This document shows positions 45,743-56,863 of a stretch of 64,000 nucleotides of DNA, one piece after another; the stretch's first letter is position 1, and each line of letters starts with the position of its first letter. Both the position numbers and the translations under genes were made by a program. Source of the DNA: Gyrodactylus bullatarudis. Its lineage: Eukaryota; Platyhelminthes; Monogenea; Gyrodactylidea; Gyrodactylidae. Under the pieces are notes generated by a model, which searched no databases, was not told where the DNA came from, and was given only the letters and a program-made list of their open reading frames with translations. The stretch lies in NCBI GenBank assembly GCA_012064415.1, contig SSNU01000185.1, positions 113,634-177,633 of the forward strand. Direction: 5' to 3'.

Positions 45743-46048
45743 TCACACACACACGCACTTTCTATAGAATGTAATGTAAAATCCTACCACGCCATATTTG
45801 GATATGAATGTATGATAGACAAAATTATTCTGATGATGTAATATGAAAGCTGTAGTCTTGATATGTTCATCAATGTTGTTTGTTTCATATTCTATGATAT
45901 CAAATCCATTGATGAATTCATCTACAAATCTTGCTAGGTATAGGCATAACTTTGAATTCTCTATCTCATAATGCCATTCATCTGGACTTGCTATTCTTGT
46001 AATTGATCGATCCTCTTTACTGGTTAGTTTCACATCTAAGAAACTCAA
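45743..46048 (-). pseudogene. Penelope-like RT-end remnant (family 1) with internal deletion
   Basis: Reads MSFLDVKLTSKEDRSITRIA, SPDEWHYEIENSKLCL, then ARFVDEFINGFDI. The RT motif LSFLDVK is fused to the later IASPxEW thumb block, so about 35 residues seen at 53060-53160 are missing, yet the frame stays open. It ends in unrelated sequence. Confidence 0.65.
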
Positions 46049-47891
46049 AGAATTATCAGATTTTTTCTGTGTGGTAAATTTAATATGAGAATGCTATCAA
46101 TATAAAGTTACTGTCTAGATCCCTTGCATGAAAAAAATTTATAATGATTTATCCCTTTTTAATTTTGAGTCATAATGTTTTGATACCTTTAAATTAAAAG
46201 GTATCTAGGTATATTTTTGACATCACTCTTCAAATCTTCTGATCTTCAGCATTGTGTAAGTATAATTAATTTTTTGCTTAATTTTAGTTCAATTGTCGTT
46301 GTATTAAAATGTCGTCAGACTTGAATATTGAGTATTCAGTGTCTAAGAAATAAATAAAAAGTTCGAACGAATAACCCATGATTTAATACATTTTACGAAG
46401 GCAATGTTCACCCGAAAAAACGATGGAAAAAGTAGCATGCTAAAAAAGCTGAATGATAAAAACTTGAAAAAACAGAAGTGGTACATGTAATAAAGTTTCT
46501 AGAATCTTAAGAAATAATGCTTCCATTGAACCTTTAGAGACACAACGACAATAATGTAGTAAATTAACTATCCATACACCATGATCAGAAATCGTGAAGT
46601 TTCAGAAAGAATTATCAAGATACCTTTTAATTTATAGGTTTTTTATTGCCTCATTTATAATTTATAAGGGATAAATAATAATTATAGGGTTGGTAAAAGT
46701 TTTTTTGTGCATTTCGATATATTGTGGTTTATAGGGCAGAGGGATAGAAATATTTCTTCTTAAATTTCTCGATTAATTTAGGAACTTTTAAATTTAATTT
46801 CTTGCTAAATTTCTCCCTACATTTAAAAACATATAAGTATACAATTTTGATAAAAACTATCCTAAAAACAACCCATTTGATTTCTTATCAATGCAAATTT
46901 TAGAAATCAGAGGAAAATTTAGAATAGAAATAATGCAAAAAATATTGAAAAAGGAAAGTCTTTTCTAACAGGTTCGGTATGAAATAAGTCTCCTCTTCAT
47001 GTGTGAAATTGAATGGAGATTGATAGATATCAGCATATATTTCTCAAGTAGTTTTCAATTACAATAAATTATTTATGAAAAAACATACTTTTTATAGGGT
47101 CATTAACATATTCAGTTCTGGAAGTCTAGTAGTGCATGTTGAAATTTTTTTATCTATTTAGTTACAGTGAAATTCATGAGAAAATATATCAAGATGAGGA
47201 ACCAACCATATTTCAAACCTTCTACCAATAAGTTATGAGTTAAATTTACGATTTCCCCTCATATCAATCTACATTGAGTTATTTAATCTCTCTTACTTCA
47301 AGTTCAAACGTGTTAAACAACTCAAAAACTTTTCGGGAAGTCAAGATTTAGATGTAATATTTCTTAACCGTTACCAGTCTTTTCTTTATTTTGTAAATAA
47401 ATAGGAATAGTTGAAAAGAATTAATGAATCAGTAGTAATTGCAACATTTCAATTCTTAAGTAATATTATCTGATCTACACATATCAAGGAGTGAATGTAA
47501 AACACATTAACAATATTTCTTCTATCATATTTTAATAAATATATTAAAAATCGATTTATGGAAACAGATGGAATCATTTTTTTTAAAAAAGAAAATATAG
47601 TTTTAAGAAAAGGGTACACAGCTACACAAACGTAATTAAGTTATTTTTTAATTGAGAAACGCTTAATAAATATTATTAAATTAATATTAAAGCAAAGAAA
47701 ACCGCGAGTGAGATTAATTTCTGAACTGATTTTTTCGATTATTCATATTATATATTGCAATTATAACCAATTCTCTTAATTCAAGTACTTTTACGTTTTT
47801 AATGATTTCTCTTCTGTATAAATTAAAATTTTTCGAGGATGAAATTGTATGTAAAGGAGAAGGGTACCCTAGGCCACCACAGTATTACAAT
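46049..47891. other. AT-rich sequence, no gene recognised
   Basis: No coding similarity or repeat boundary seen. Confidence 0.4.
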
Positions 47892-48015
47892 ATTCTTTAT
47901 TAATCTTGGAAATGATTGAACCAATCAGAGGATCCCAATTTTGTTAATAAGTTTGTATAAATATCTAGCCAGTGTAAGAGTCTGATGAGAACCGGTGAAA
48001 TTCACTTGTCTTCCA
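47892..48015 (+). repeat. solo PLE terminal region with CCAAT, TATA-like box and hammerhead-like motif
   Basis: CCAATCAGAGG (about 47930) and GTATAAATATCTAG (47954) precede AGAGT-CTGATGA (47982-47988), GAACCGGT, GAAA (47997-48000). The order matches 12186-12285. The core boxes are intact, but stem I is weak and G10.1 faces T rather than C. No PLE coding sequence adjoins, so this resembles a solo terminal repeat. Confidence 0.4.
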
Positions 48016-49110
48016 ATCCTCACAATGAATTTCTCATTAAATTCAGAATTAAAGAAACTTGCAGAATTTCGGCAGTATTTCCTACGAAATTTTATGTATT
48101 AGTGATCAATAATACCTATAAAGATATTTAAGCTTTAGGATAGTCAGAGCAAATTAATTTTAATAAAAGTTAATAGAATGAAGAAATTACTCTCTCAACT
48201 CTAACAAACTGATGAGAAAAACCAAATGTAAAAACAATCAAAATTGATATGAGATTATGATGGGAATTATACTCACTAAGGATTCTATTAATCCCATCCA
48301 AGAGCGTCAATTTCTTACAGGAATAAATAGATGGAAACAAAATTTTCTAATTCTTGAAGTATTGCTAGAAATGAAAATTATTTTTGGCAGGTATTTATAC
48401 CAAAAAATTTGGAGATTTATCGGAATATAAGTATTATCTACAAATAAATTATATTAACTATAAAATTATTCATTTATAGATTGAAAAATAATTTGTAAGA
48501 CTATTAAAATATAACTCATTCAATATTCAATGTTACTAGCACGTGTATGTGTTACAGTTGAAACCGTGAATTAAGAAATTCATAGAAATAACTAGTTAAA
48601 AACACTAACCAGGAAATCTTTTAGCATAATTAAGACACTTTGTTGACACTCTTAGAGCATGCTTAAGTGTGGATAAACTCAGGGGGCTTCAACTTGAAAA
48701 CTTCATTAGAAGAAGATAAAAATAATGACTATGAATAGAAATGATTTTATAAATACTAAAAGATAAATGTTTTGACACTTGAGACTAAAGAATGATAAAA
48801 ATTTGATAGAATTAGGGGGTCAAATTGAAACTTCTGTTAAAAAAGATAAACAATATAAATCTCTGAATTTGATTAAGGTCCAATAAAAACTTAGTGGTGT
48901 GTTAATGAAACGTGGATAGAATAATATGTATGAGAGAGGAGTCGACAAGGGAAAACTATAAAATATAGTTCCGAGTCCTGGTTGTTCTGAGGCGTTATGT
49001 TCTAGCGGATAGGGAATTCCTCCTAAGAACAGTTATGCCAGAAAGTTCAAATGGAAAAGATTTCGTTATTTAAAAAATAAGTTTAAAGTTGAGACGATCA
49101 GGAATTTCGT
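48016..49110. other. no recognisable feature
   Basis: AT-rich interval. Confidence 0.4.
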
Positions 49111-49489
49111 TTTTGATTGAAAATCGAAAAAAATCCAGTTCTAAGCTGAATTTAGTCATAGACCCCCCGTTTTTTCCTTACCGATAAAAAGATCCCTACT
49201 ATGTAAGGAGACCCCCGTCCTTATTTTAATTTAATGTTGAGGTTCACTGTTGAACAATGTTGAAAGATGAATAGTGCAGCACCTATACTTACAAAGTTTA
49301 ACTAGAAATATTTCGTTCGAGATGCTTAGGTCGTATATCCCATAGGAACGTCTTATTAGGTAATGGATTAGCCCATTTCGCTGAATGTTACAGCTTACTA
49401 AAGGATCCCACCGAGACTGGTACAAAGAAAAATTACTAAGCATTTAGAAATAATTTAAGTATACATATATGAGGACTCATTAGTATGCC

Positions 49490-49575
49490 ACCACCTGGAA
49501 TTTGAACCTCGGACCTCTCGCATTTTAGACCAATGATTAATCCACTCGTCCAACATCACATGCACCTCGGATTAC
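49490..49575 (-). repeat. tRNA-derived sequence (pol III A and B boxes)
   Basis: On the minus strand TGGACGAGTGG matches a leucine/serine-type tRNA A box, and GGTTCAAATTCC about 45 bases later matches a B box with one extra base. The cloverleaf stems do not close well, so it is a tRNA pseudogene or SINE head rather than a working tRNA. Confidence 0.45.
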
Positions 49576-50225
49576 TTCTATACTCTGTTTCGTACGAACG
49601 AAATATTTCTATTTAAATCTTGAAAAATTTTATTAGACCCTCTTCTTCACTCCAACCCTTTCACATTCATGAAATTGGTCAATGATTGAATTCCCGTGTT
49701 TTAATTTCATCTTGGGTTTTTCAATGCCTTCCACATCTTACTTATTCATGGTGTACACAAGAAGACTTCTTAAAAACTCTTATGAGTCATGAAGAATTAG
49801 CAAATCAAAAGCAATGTACAGTGCAAAGTCGTTTCTGCAATTAGAAAGTTTACTTATGAATGCATTGAAATATGAGTTATCAATTTTTTGAAATCGTGTT
49901 AAAAATGGACTGAAATTTCAAGACTTAATGAATGAGGTTCAGCGTTTATCATTATCAAATAGTGTACTGGCAGGAAAAAATAATGGTTGAGGAAGTTCCT
50001 CAAGAAATACCCTGATTACTATTCGAGAACAGTAATATCATTTCCGTTATTATACCATAGGTAATTCAAAATACATCCCTCACTATAAAATAAAAACTTG
50101 AGATAGCTTCTAATGCTCAATCGACTGCTGCCTGCCATGATCTTTCCAAACGGCAAGTCAGAACATATGCTATGAATTAGGAGGCATTATAAGAAGATGT
50201 ATCCTGTAAGCAAATTAATCCTGGT

Positions 50226-50705
50226 GTGAGATTCAGAAATGCTGAACAAGCTGCTTTGAATTTGATAAATGCAAAAAGAAACAGGCCCGAGCCTCAAATT
50301 GTTAGGAGAATCGACTGTAAAGAGCATATAGAAAAGTTCAAACTGGTGATAGAAGGTGATGAGTTCAAAGTATCAGAGGGTTGGATGAGAAGTTTTATGA
50401 GAAGAAATAATTTAAAAGCTCATCGAAATAATGGCATGGCAGCTTCTGTTGATGCCCAGAAAATTGAAGATTGGGTTATAGGAAATAGGCATATATTTCT
50501 TAGCTATGAACCTCAGAATATTATTAATTGTGACGAGACGGGTTTAAACTATCTTGATAAAGGTAGAACAACTCTCGATCTCTCAAACAGTTTCATCAAA
50601 GGAAAAAAGGTTAAGAAAGAAAGGACCACAATATTATTGTGCTGTTCACTGATTGATGAAAAATATAAACCTTTATTTATTGGTAAGTTTAATGTTGAAT
50701 CATGA
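50226..50705 (+). pseudogene. pogo/Tigger transposase, N-terminal half
   Basis: The open frame of 159 codons contains a CENP-B/Tc5-type helix-turn-helix, with FKVSEGWMRSFMRRNNLKAH at about residues 50-70. It then has the first catalytic block IINCDETGLNYLDKG, with its aspartate at about residue 104, and KKERTTILLCCSLIDEKYKP, the following DDE1 strand. It stops at IGKFNVES, where the right inverted repeat begins, so the second and third catalytic residues are missing. No introns or frameshifts are seen in the remaining part. The start codon is uncertain because upstream sequence may also have been coding. Confidence 0.8.
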
Positions 50706-50912
50706 ATAATGAAATTCGTATGTTGGAGTGAAGAAGGGAGTCTACTGAAATTTGTCAATATTGTTCAACAATGAACCTCAACATTAAAGTAAAATAGGGA
50801 CGGAGGTCTCCTTACAAAGTAGAGCTCTTTTAATTATGTCATCGGTAAGAAAAAAACGGGGTCCATAACTGAATTCAGCTTAGAAATGGATTTTTTCGAT
50901 TTTCAATCAAAA

Positions 50913-51254
50913 TAATTACTTTGCTTATTAAGAGTGATAGAATTATGAAAAGAGGTTTAGAAGCAAGAGCATACTATTATTAGCCAAAATACAGAATTTC
51001 ATTAATTAATTAATTGTATAATTAAGGCCTTATTTAGCACTTTAGAATACATGAAGTTCAAAAAATATTTTTGAAATTTAATGGTCGTACTTGTGACCGA
51101 TTATTTTTCGGACAATACACTTTTTAGTAAATTTAATTAATTAAAATTAATTAATCCAACTTTGTCCTATCTCCCAACTTGGTACACAACACATATACCA
51201 TTTCTGTCCCAAATTCCATCAGATTTGGACCAAGAGTATTCTAGTTATGTTAGG
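50913..51254. other. no recognisable feature
   Basis: AT-rich. Contains a TTAATTAATTAATT run and a segment (about 51155-51200) similar to 62165-62205. Confidence 0.4.
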
Positions 51255-51760
51255 TCAATCAGAATGAACGTCTCTCTCTGAACGTGGATCACCTGGGTTA
51301 GTCTGATAGAGTATGCTGAAATTGTTCACATCAGCAGTGTGATTTGTAGATTCCAGATGCTCTTGTACGGCTGAACCCTTGTTCCCCTTCGTCGAGTGTT
51401 CTTTGAACCTCAATTTTGCACATCTCACTGTTTGGCCGACATACATTGCACCACAGTTGCATTTAAACTGATATATGAATCCTTTTCTTTCTAACCATGG
51501 TATCTGGTCTTTGTTCAGATCTGGTATTAACTTCGTTGTTCTGTTTAAAATCTGCAACCTGTGACCTGGGAATGCTCTCTTCGTCATATCGTGCAGTTTG
51601 TTATTAAGAACTTGGTGGGTAGCATCCCCTTTGTAAGGAACCCTCAAATAAATCGGAATTAGTTCATCAACATCATTTTCTGCTTTCTTCTTGGAATTGG
51701 AATGCTTATCTATAAACGCCTCTGGATACCCGTCCGAAAATATATTGTTTGGCGATACAT
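51255..51760 (-). pseudogene. Penelope-like GIY-YIG endonuclease (family 4)
   Basis: The minus strand begins near 51740 with FSDGYPEAFIDKH (thumb end). It continues RVPYKGDATHQVLNNKLHDM, RAFPGHRLQILNRTTKL and GFIYQFKCNCGAMYVGQTVR, the GIY-YIG with its cysteine pair. It goes on through RFKEHSTKGNKGSAVQEHLE and SILYQTNPGDP. The C-terminal helix with the catalytic glutamate region is lost after position 51255. One continuous frame covers 130 codons, so it is among the less damaged endonucleases here. Its sequence is distinct from families 1-3. Confidence 0.75.
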
Positions 51761-51879
51761 ATAAAAATACATATATTTATTTTGTCTCATTCACCACGTG
51801 TTTCATCTTCCTTAAGTCACGTATGATTAAATTATTCATAATAATAAGATGTCAACTTATCAAGTTATTTTTTTAACTA

Positions 51880-52110
51880 AAGTTCCTTCCACCAAATTGT
51901 GCCTCCGAATGTCAGCCTATTGATGCTGGTATAATCAGACCATTCAAATGTGCATATCGATGAATCTTAGAAGAAGTCAGAGTGAGCGAAAAATCAAGTG
52001 CATGAGATGAAGAGGTTCTTCAATCTAAAAGATTGGTACTACACTGCTAAGGAGGTCTGGGATAATGCAGAACCGAAATCAGTTTTATTAATAGTGTGAA
52101 ATGTATTGAT
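51880..52110 (+). pseudogene. pogo/Tigger transposase C-terminal fragment
   Basis: Reads LPPNCASECQPIDAGIIRPF and KCAYR then stop, the block with the third catalytic aspartate. In a shifted frame it continues RFFNLKDWYYTAKEVWDNAE, the usual AWxxV helix after it. Unconnected to the N-terminal half at 50226, from which it is separated by a PLE and repeat sequence. Confidence 0.65.
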
Positions 52111-52829
52111 AGTACAGAAGAATTCGATGATTTGGAAATAGAAAAGATTATCTACATTTCTATTATCCAGTAAAAAATCCAACAATCTGAGTAACCTTAT
52201 TTAGTAGGATTTGAAAAAAGGAAGAAGATCTGAGAGTGAAAATAATCTATTTAGACTGGTTGTTGAAATTCTCGATATCTATTGGTAATCGAGGTCAGGG
52301 CAGAGAAGTATAAATATGATTCTAATATGAAAAATACTCAACTAGCGTCTTATCATCTACGTAATTAACTGTAATTATTCTTACATAATTTAAAAGGGAT
52401 AAATAATAATAATAAAAGGGAAGGGGGTTAAGTTTGTTTGTACATTTCGATATATCGCAGTGGGACAGAGGGGTCTTTCTAAATTTATCCCAACATATTA
52501 GCTCCAATTCAGCTCATCTCGTTTTGCCAGTTATTTATATTATTAATGATAATTTATTATATTATATAAATAATTTTTCTCAAATAATAATATAACAGAA
52601 AAATTAATATTTCATAAATTATAGACTATTTCAATTTTCTTTAGACAAGAGGCCGAGAAGTAAGAATGATTTTATTAAAAATAAACTATTTAGTTTAGTG
52701 AAAATTTTACAAAATAATAAATATTACGAATAAGTATTCCAAGTAGTTTTAAAAAAAATATCAAAATCCCCTTTATTCAGAAGATCGAAAGAAGAAATAT
52801 TTAAAGATATAGGTAAAAGTGAAGTCTTT
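52111..52829. other. AT-rich sequence, nothing recognised
   Basis: Possible decayed PLE RT sequence in the last 150 bases; otherwise nothing. Confidence 0.35.
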
Positions 52830-53775
52830 GTTGATGTTGTAGGCAAATATTAGAATACTTTCACTGATTTATACATCAGATATATTGATGAAACTTTTAT
52901 TTTGATGAAACCAAATGTTTCAGTAGACAATTTTTTCTTAAAGATGAATTTTTTTTATCCTAATATTAAATTTACCATGGAAAAATAGTCTAATGAGAGT
53001 TTGAGTTTCTTAGATGTCAAAATAACTAGGAAGGAGGATGGGTCAATACTAAGAAATGTCTACAAGAAGAAGACTGATAATGGAAAATATCTGTATTATG
53101 CCAGTTTCAGTCCTCTATCTCATAAAGTTGGCTTAGTAATTGATGTAGGAAAGTGGATAAGAAGGATTGCTAGTCCAAAGGAATGGCCAAAAGAAATATA
53201 AGAGTCAAAGTTACGTTTAAATTAAAATGGTTATCCCAAAAGATTTGTTGACAAATTCATCAATATGTCTGATGATGTAGATGAAAGGTTCGACAGAGAT
53301 GAAGGAGAGAAGACAACCATCTTCATGAAACTTAATTTCAAAGGTGACGGTTTCAGTGATGATGTAAGGAGACGACAGGTTAATCTTATCGATCAACATT
53401 ATACAATTGAAAATTGTATTTAAAACTCAAAGATTATTCAGTTTGATTCATAAGGATTTACTAAAACCTGAAGAAAAGACTCTTTTAATTTACAAATTCC
53501 AATGTGACTGTGGAGCTTCTTATATAGGACGTACAATTAGGAAATTGTCAACAAGATCAAACGATCACCTGAAGAAGGATACAGCGGTGACCAGACACAT
53601 CAAACAGGAGAACCACCAAGCTTCAATTTCCAATTTCTCAATTTTGTATAAAAATGCGGGTGATGACAGCACGGATTTGTGGGTGAAGGAGAAATTCTTC
53701 ATCAATCACTTTAAGCCAAATCTGTGTGTTCAAAAAAACTACTCTTATAACCTTCAATTACCCTGGCCTATGTGA
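52830..53775 (+). pseudogene. Penelope-like RT end plus GIY-YIG endonuclease (family 1)
   Basis: Begins around the RT catalytic box, which reads RYIDETF, so the second aspartate of YxDD is replaced by glutamate. It continues ESLSFLDVKITRKEDGSILR, KKKTDNGKYLYYASFSP, a thumb block and KLNFKGDGFSDDVRR. A clean frame from 53407 covers LIYKFQCDCGASYIGRTIRK, AVTRHIKQENHQASISNF, and EKFFINHFKPNLCVQKNYSY to LQLPWPM with stop at about 53775. Stops near 52990 and 53200 and a shift near 53410 break the frame. This is the best reference for family 1 in the window. Confidence 0.8.
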
Positions 53776-53944
53776 GTTTTTTCACCTATCTCTTCACTGT
53801 TGCTATTTATTGAAGAGTTTTGGTGTTTTTTCACCTCACATTATATTCTTATATTTTTCAACTTTTACTATATTTCTTTCAAAATTTGTAAAATATTATT
53901 TTCAATGAATTCTTAACTTTTATCATTATTTATGTGTCACTACT
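53644..53944 (+). repeat. direct repeat of PLE 3' end, copy 1
   Basis: Covers the last 44 codons and 3' UTR of the family 1 PLE. Repeated at 55255-55562 with about 5-6 percent differences including small indels. This copy ends inside the hammerhead, right after CACTAC. Confidence 0.8.
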
Positions 53945-54112
53945 AGGGCGCAATTTTCAAAATAATAATATGCCATTTTCGAAAAAAAAAATGTCAAAAT
54001 ATGTAGTTAATTTTTTTGGGAATACTACTTCTTAGTAGTTAAGTTTATACGGGTGAAATGAAAAATTATAAGTTAAAATATTGACCGTTTAAACAGCTGA
54101 TAACAAAATTTA

Positions 54113-54805
54113 TTAATTATCAAAAATTAAATTGAAATTCAGGACAGAATAAAATTTAATGTTTGATTCATCAAATGTCTTTTCTTCTGAGAGGATCATC
54201 CTAAGTTTTGAGAAGCTTCTTTCGATTTCTGCTGTTACAAGAGTACAATTTTGCAATAGTGAATATTCGAAAAGTGTTAACTCATTTCGGGAGAGCCGAA
54301 TGATTTCTGTGATCTCATTTTTTAGCAAGACGACTTGTTATGTAATCTTAAATTTGAGCTGGATCTGATGAAAACTGGAGGGAGTTCACTATCCTATAAC
54401 CATCTGCAATTGTCATTTTTCGGGATTCCAGCCTATTGATGACATCAACTAGCTGATGGTAATTCTTCATGATGACAACTAACTCTTCCCTTAGACCTGG
54501 ATCGTTAACAGCAACTTTAGCAGAATTTAATCTTATTAGATCGCCTTCAAAACTGTTTGTTATTTGGATAACTTCGTTTAGATTTTTGGCATAATAGCTT
54601 GTAGCTTCAAGCCAAGTCCCCCATCTTGTCTGTATGGGTTCAGGTGGATATCCTATTTCATGGAAAACGTTCCTTCGGGATTTGCATTAAACTACCAAAT
54701 CTTTAACCGATGAAATTACTAAATTGGTTTTCGTGAACATATCGCTTAACTTGTCAGAACAGTTATGAATCAAATGCGTATCTTGCCGTGCGAGGGAAAA
54801 GGATT
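54113..54805 (-). pseudogene. hAT transposase C-terminal half
   Basis: The minus strand from about 54800 reads SLARQDTHLIHNCSDKLSDM, a stop, then IGYPPEPIQTRWGTWLEATS, where the TRWGTWL block is typical of hAT transposases. It continues NSFEGDLIRLNSAKVAVNDP and DVINRLESRKMTIADGYRIV. After a shift, 54328-54113 reads LQNCTLVTAEIERSFSKLRM, the hAT dimerisation motif (usually AERSFS). Two or three stops are present, and the catalytic DDE front half is missing. It sits between two PLE ends. Confidence 0.75.
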
Positions 54806-55200
54806 TATCAAGTGCGGAAGATCATTTCATATCGAAGCTCAAACCTGATCTTTGTGTACAAAAAGTGATCGCATCGAATCTTGGTATCACAGGCAGAGAT
54901 AGATTCATCAAAGGGAAACAATTTGCAAAAATTGAAAAAATTCTCAAGCACAAATCCCTACCCCCATCAAAATTTAGCTCAACTCAAAGCATAAGTATAA
55001 ATCGAGATGAAAACCAAGAGAAGTTGGCTGTAGCCAGTAATCACCATACACAAGTTCAGAGCTCAGTCCCAGCAACTAGCATAGAGTTGGCAAAATGTGA
55101 AAAACCTGAGAAGTCAACAGTTGATAACACAGGGGGTCATGAAAAATTCAAAATTGCGGTAAAAAGTAAAATAAAACTGATTCTGGTGTAAAATTTTGCG
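54806..55200 (+). pseudogene. Penelope-like C-terminus, divergent
   Basis: Begins EDHFISKLKPDLCVQKVIAS, matching the last helix of PLE endonucleases, then NLGITGRDRFIKGK. A long polar, serine- and lysine-rich tail follows to 55191. The tail is longer than in the other families and has no similarity that I recognise. 5'-truncated at the hAT boundary. Confidence 0.6.
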
Positions 55201-55254
55201 CTGATCCCGAATCTGTGCTCAGATCTGTAAAATTCACTATAATTTCTGAGATAA

Positions 55255-55562
55255 TTGTATAAAAATGCGGGTGATGACAGCACGGATTTGTGGGTGAAGG
55301 AGAAATTCTTCATCAATCACTTTAAGCCAAATCTGTGTGTTCAGAAAAATTATTCCTATAACCTTCAATTACCCTGGCCTATGTGAGCTTTTTCACCTTT
55401 TTCTCTTCACTTTTGCTATTTATTGAAGAGTTTTGGTGTTTTTCAGCTCACATTATATTCTTATATTTTTCAACTTTTACTATATTTCTTTCAAAATTTG
55501 TAAAATATTATTTTCAAATATATTATTCAATGAACTTTTATCATTATTTATGTGTCACTACT
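55255..55562 (+). repeat. direct repeat of PLE 3' end, copy 2
   Basis: See 53644-53944. Upstream PLE coding sequence is absent here. Confidence 0.8.
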
Positions 55563-55595
55563 TATGAACCATGAAGAAATGTACATTTAGTGAAT
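55553..55595 (+). ncRNA. hammerhead-like motif, class 3, plus strand
   Basis: TCACTA (55555-55560), CTTATGA (55561-55567), ACCATGAA, GAAA (55576-55579), a 2-bp stem III with GTAC loop, T (55587), then TAGTGA (55588-55593). TCACTA and TAGTGA form a perfect 6-bp stem I. The core G5 is changed to T. The outer base pair differs from the 44970 copy (U-A against A-U) and still pairs. Confidence 0.5.
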
Positions 55596-55600
55596 AAAAT

Positions 55601-56863
55601 TACCTATTCTTATATACCTACAAATATGATTCTAAGCGGATTTTCGGATGTTTTTGATAAATTACGTGAATTATATCATCGCCAAAATATTAGAAGCTGC
55701 ATCATGATAGTATTGACAATAATAATGAAGAGGCCAATAAAATCTACATTAATAATTAATGTAGTGTTTGAGGGCCCGATGTGATACTTACGTGATTAAA
55801 CTTCTTTGATCCTAGTTGATAATTATAAAATTTTAAAAAACTGTGACCACACTTTGCTAGTTTAATGTCTAAAAACACTGTAATTCCTATATTCTAAGTA
55901 TTCATAAGAACTAGATAAATCTAAAAAAATAAAAAAGAAAATTGAAAAATGTATCACTCAGTTGAGGATTATAGAAATTTAATATGACTACGTATATGAG
56001 GTTTAACCCTCTAATGAGAAATTCATTCTTGCTAATAGGAGTTTTATTATGGTGTATAGACCCCCAAATTTCATTCTAGCGTTAAATAGGTAAATGAAAA
56101 TTTTTACGTTTAGGTATTTACTTAAGTTCTCCTGACCGCCCAAAAATCTTCTTGAATTCAAGTTGGGAGAAAAATGATAAAAATATAATATTAATAAAGT
56201 GTCAAATATGATATGAAAAAATAGTATAATAGGGATAAAAGGCTAGAATCTGACATCAGCCGAAGTAGTTGAAGATAATAGAAATAATTTTCATGAATAC
56301 ATAATTTTAAATTACACTGAGACGATATCAAAATTAATTCCTTTAAATTCAGCATATTATTTTAATTTAATTAAGTCATTTCGTCCATTTGTAAGTTGAT
56401 ACATTTTTCAAAATGTATTAAATTTTCTGATGAATATGTTGTTTTTACTAACTTACATATTAACGGTAGACAACAAATGTTGCAGTGAGATATTTTCTTC
56501 TTATAATATAATTGTAAACAAATTTAGGGAATACTCCTCAGTGTGATACTTAAGAAATGAATAGTGTTTTTACAATAAAAATAGAGAGCGAATATTGGTT
56601 CAAATAAATGTTGATAATGTTTTAAATGATGATTGACCTATTATTAATTAATTCATTAATACAAATGTTTTTTTCGTCAATATTTATTATTGTATGTATA
56701 TGTGAATATCAAAAACCAGTGAATGAATGAAAGCCACTATTGATAATGGGAAACCGTAAAAAATGCTTGTGGAATGCAATTTCAATACCTGATATGAAAA
56801 TTTTTAAATTCAGAAATTTTTAGAAAAAACTTCAAATTTTATCAAGTTGTATTATCATGTAAA
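55601..56863. other. AT-rich sequence, nothing recognised
   Basis: Short chance frames only. Confidence 0.4.

Larger units (their letters stand above)
49111..50912 (+). mobile_element. pogo/Tigger-derived element with about 150-bp inverted repeats
   Basis: TTTTGATTGAAAATCGAAAA at 49111 and its complement ending at 50912 begin arms that run to about 49258 and from about 50762, with roughly 85-90 percent identity by eye. Between them are a tRNA-like segment and the N-terminal half of a pogo transposase. No CAGT terminus or TA duplication was found, so the true ends may have been lost. Confidence 0.6.
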
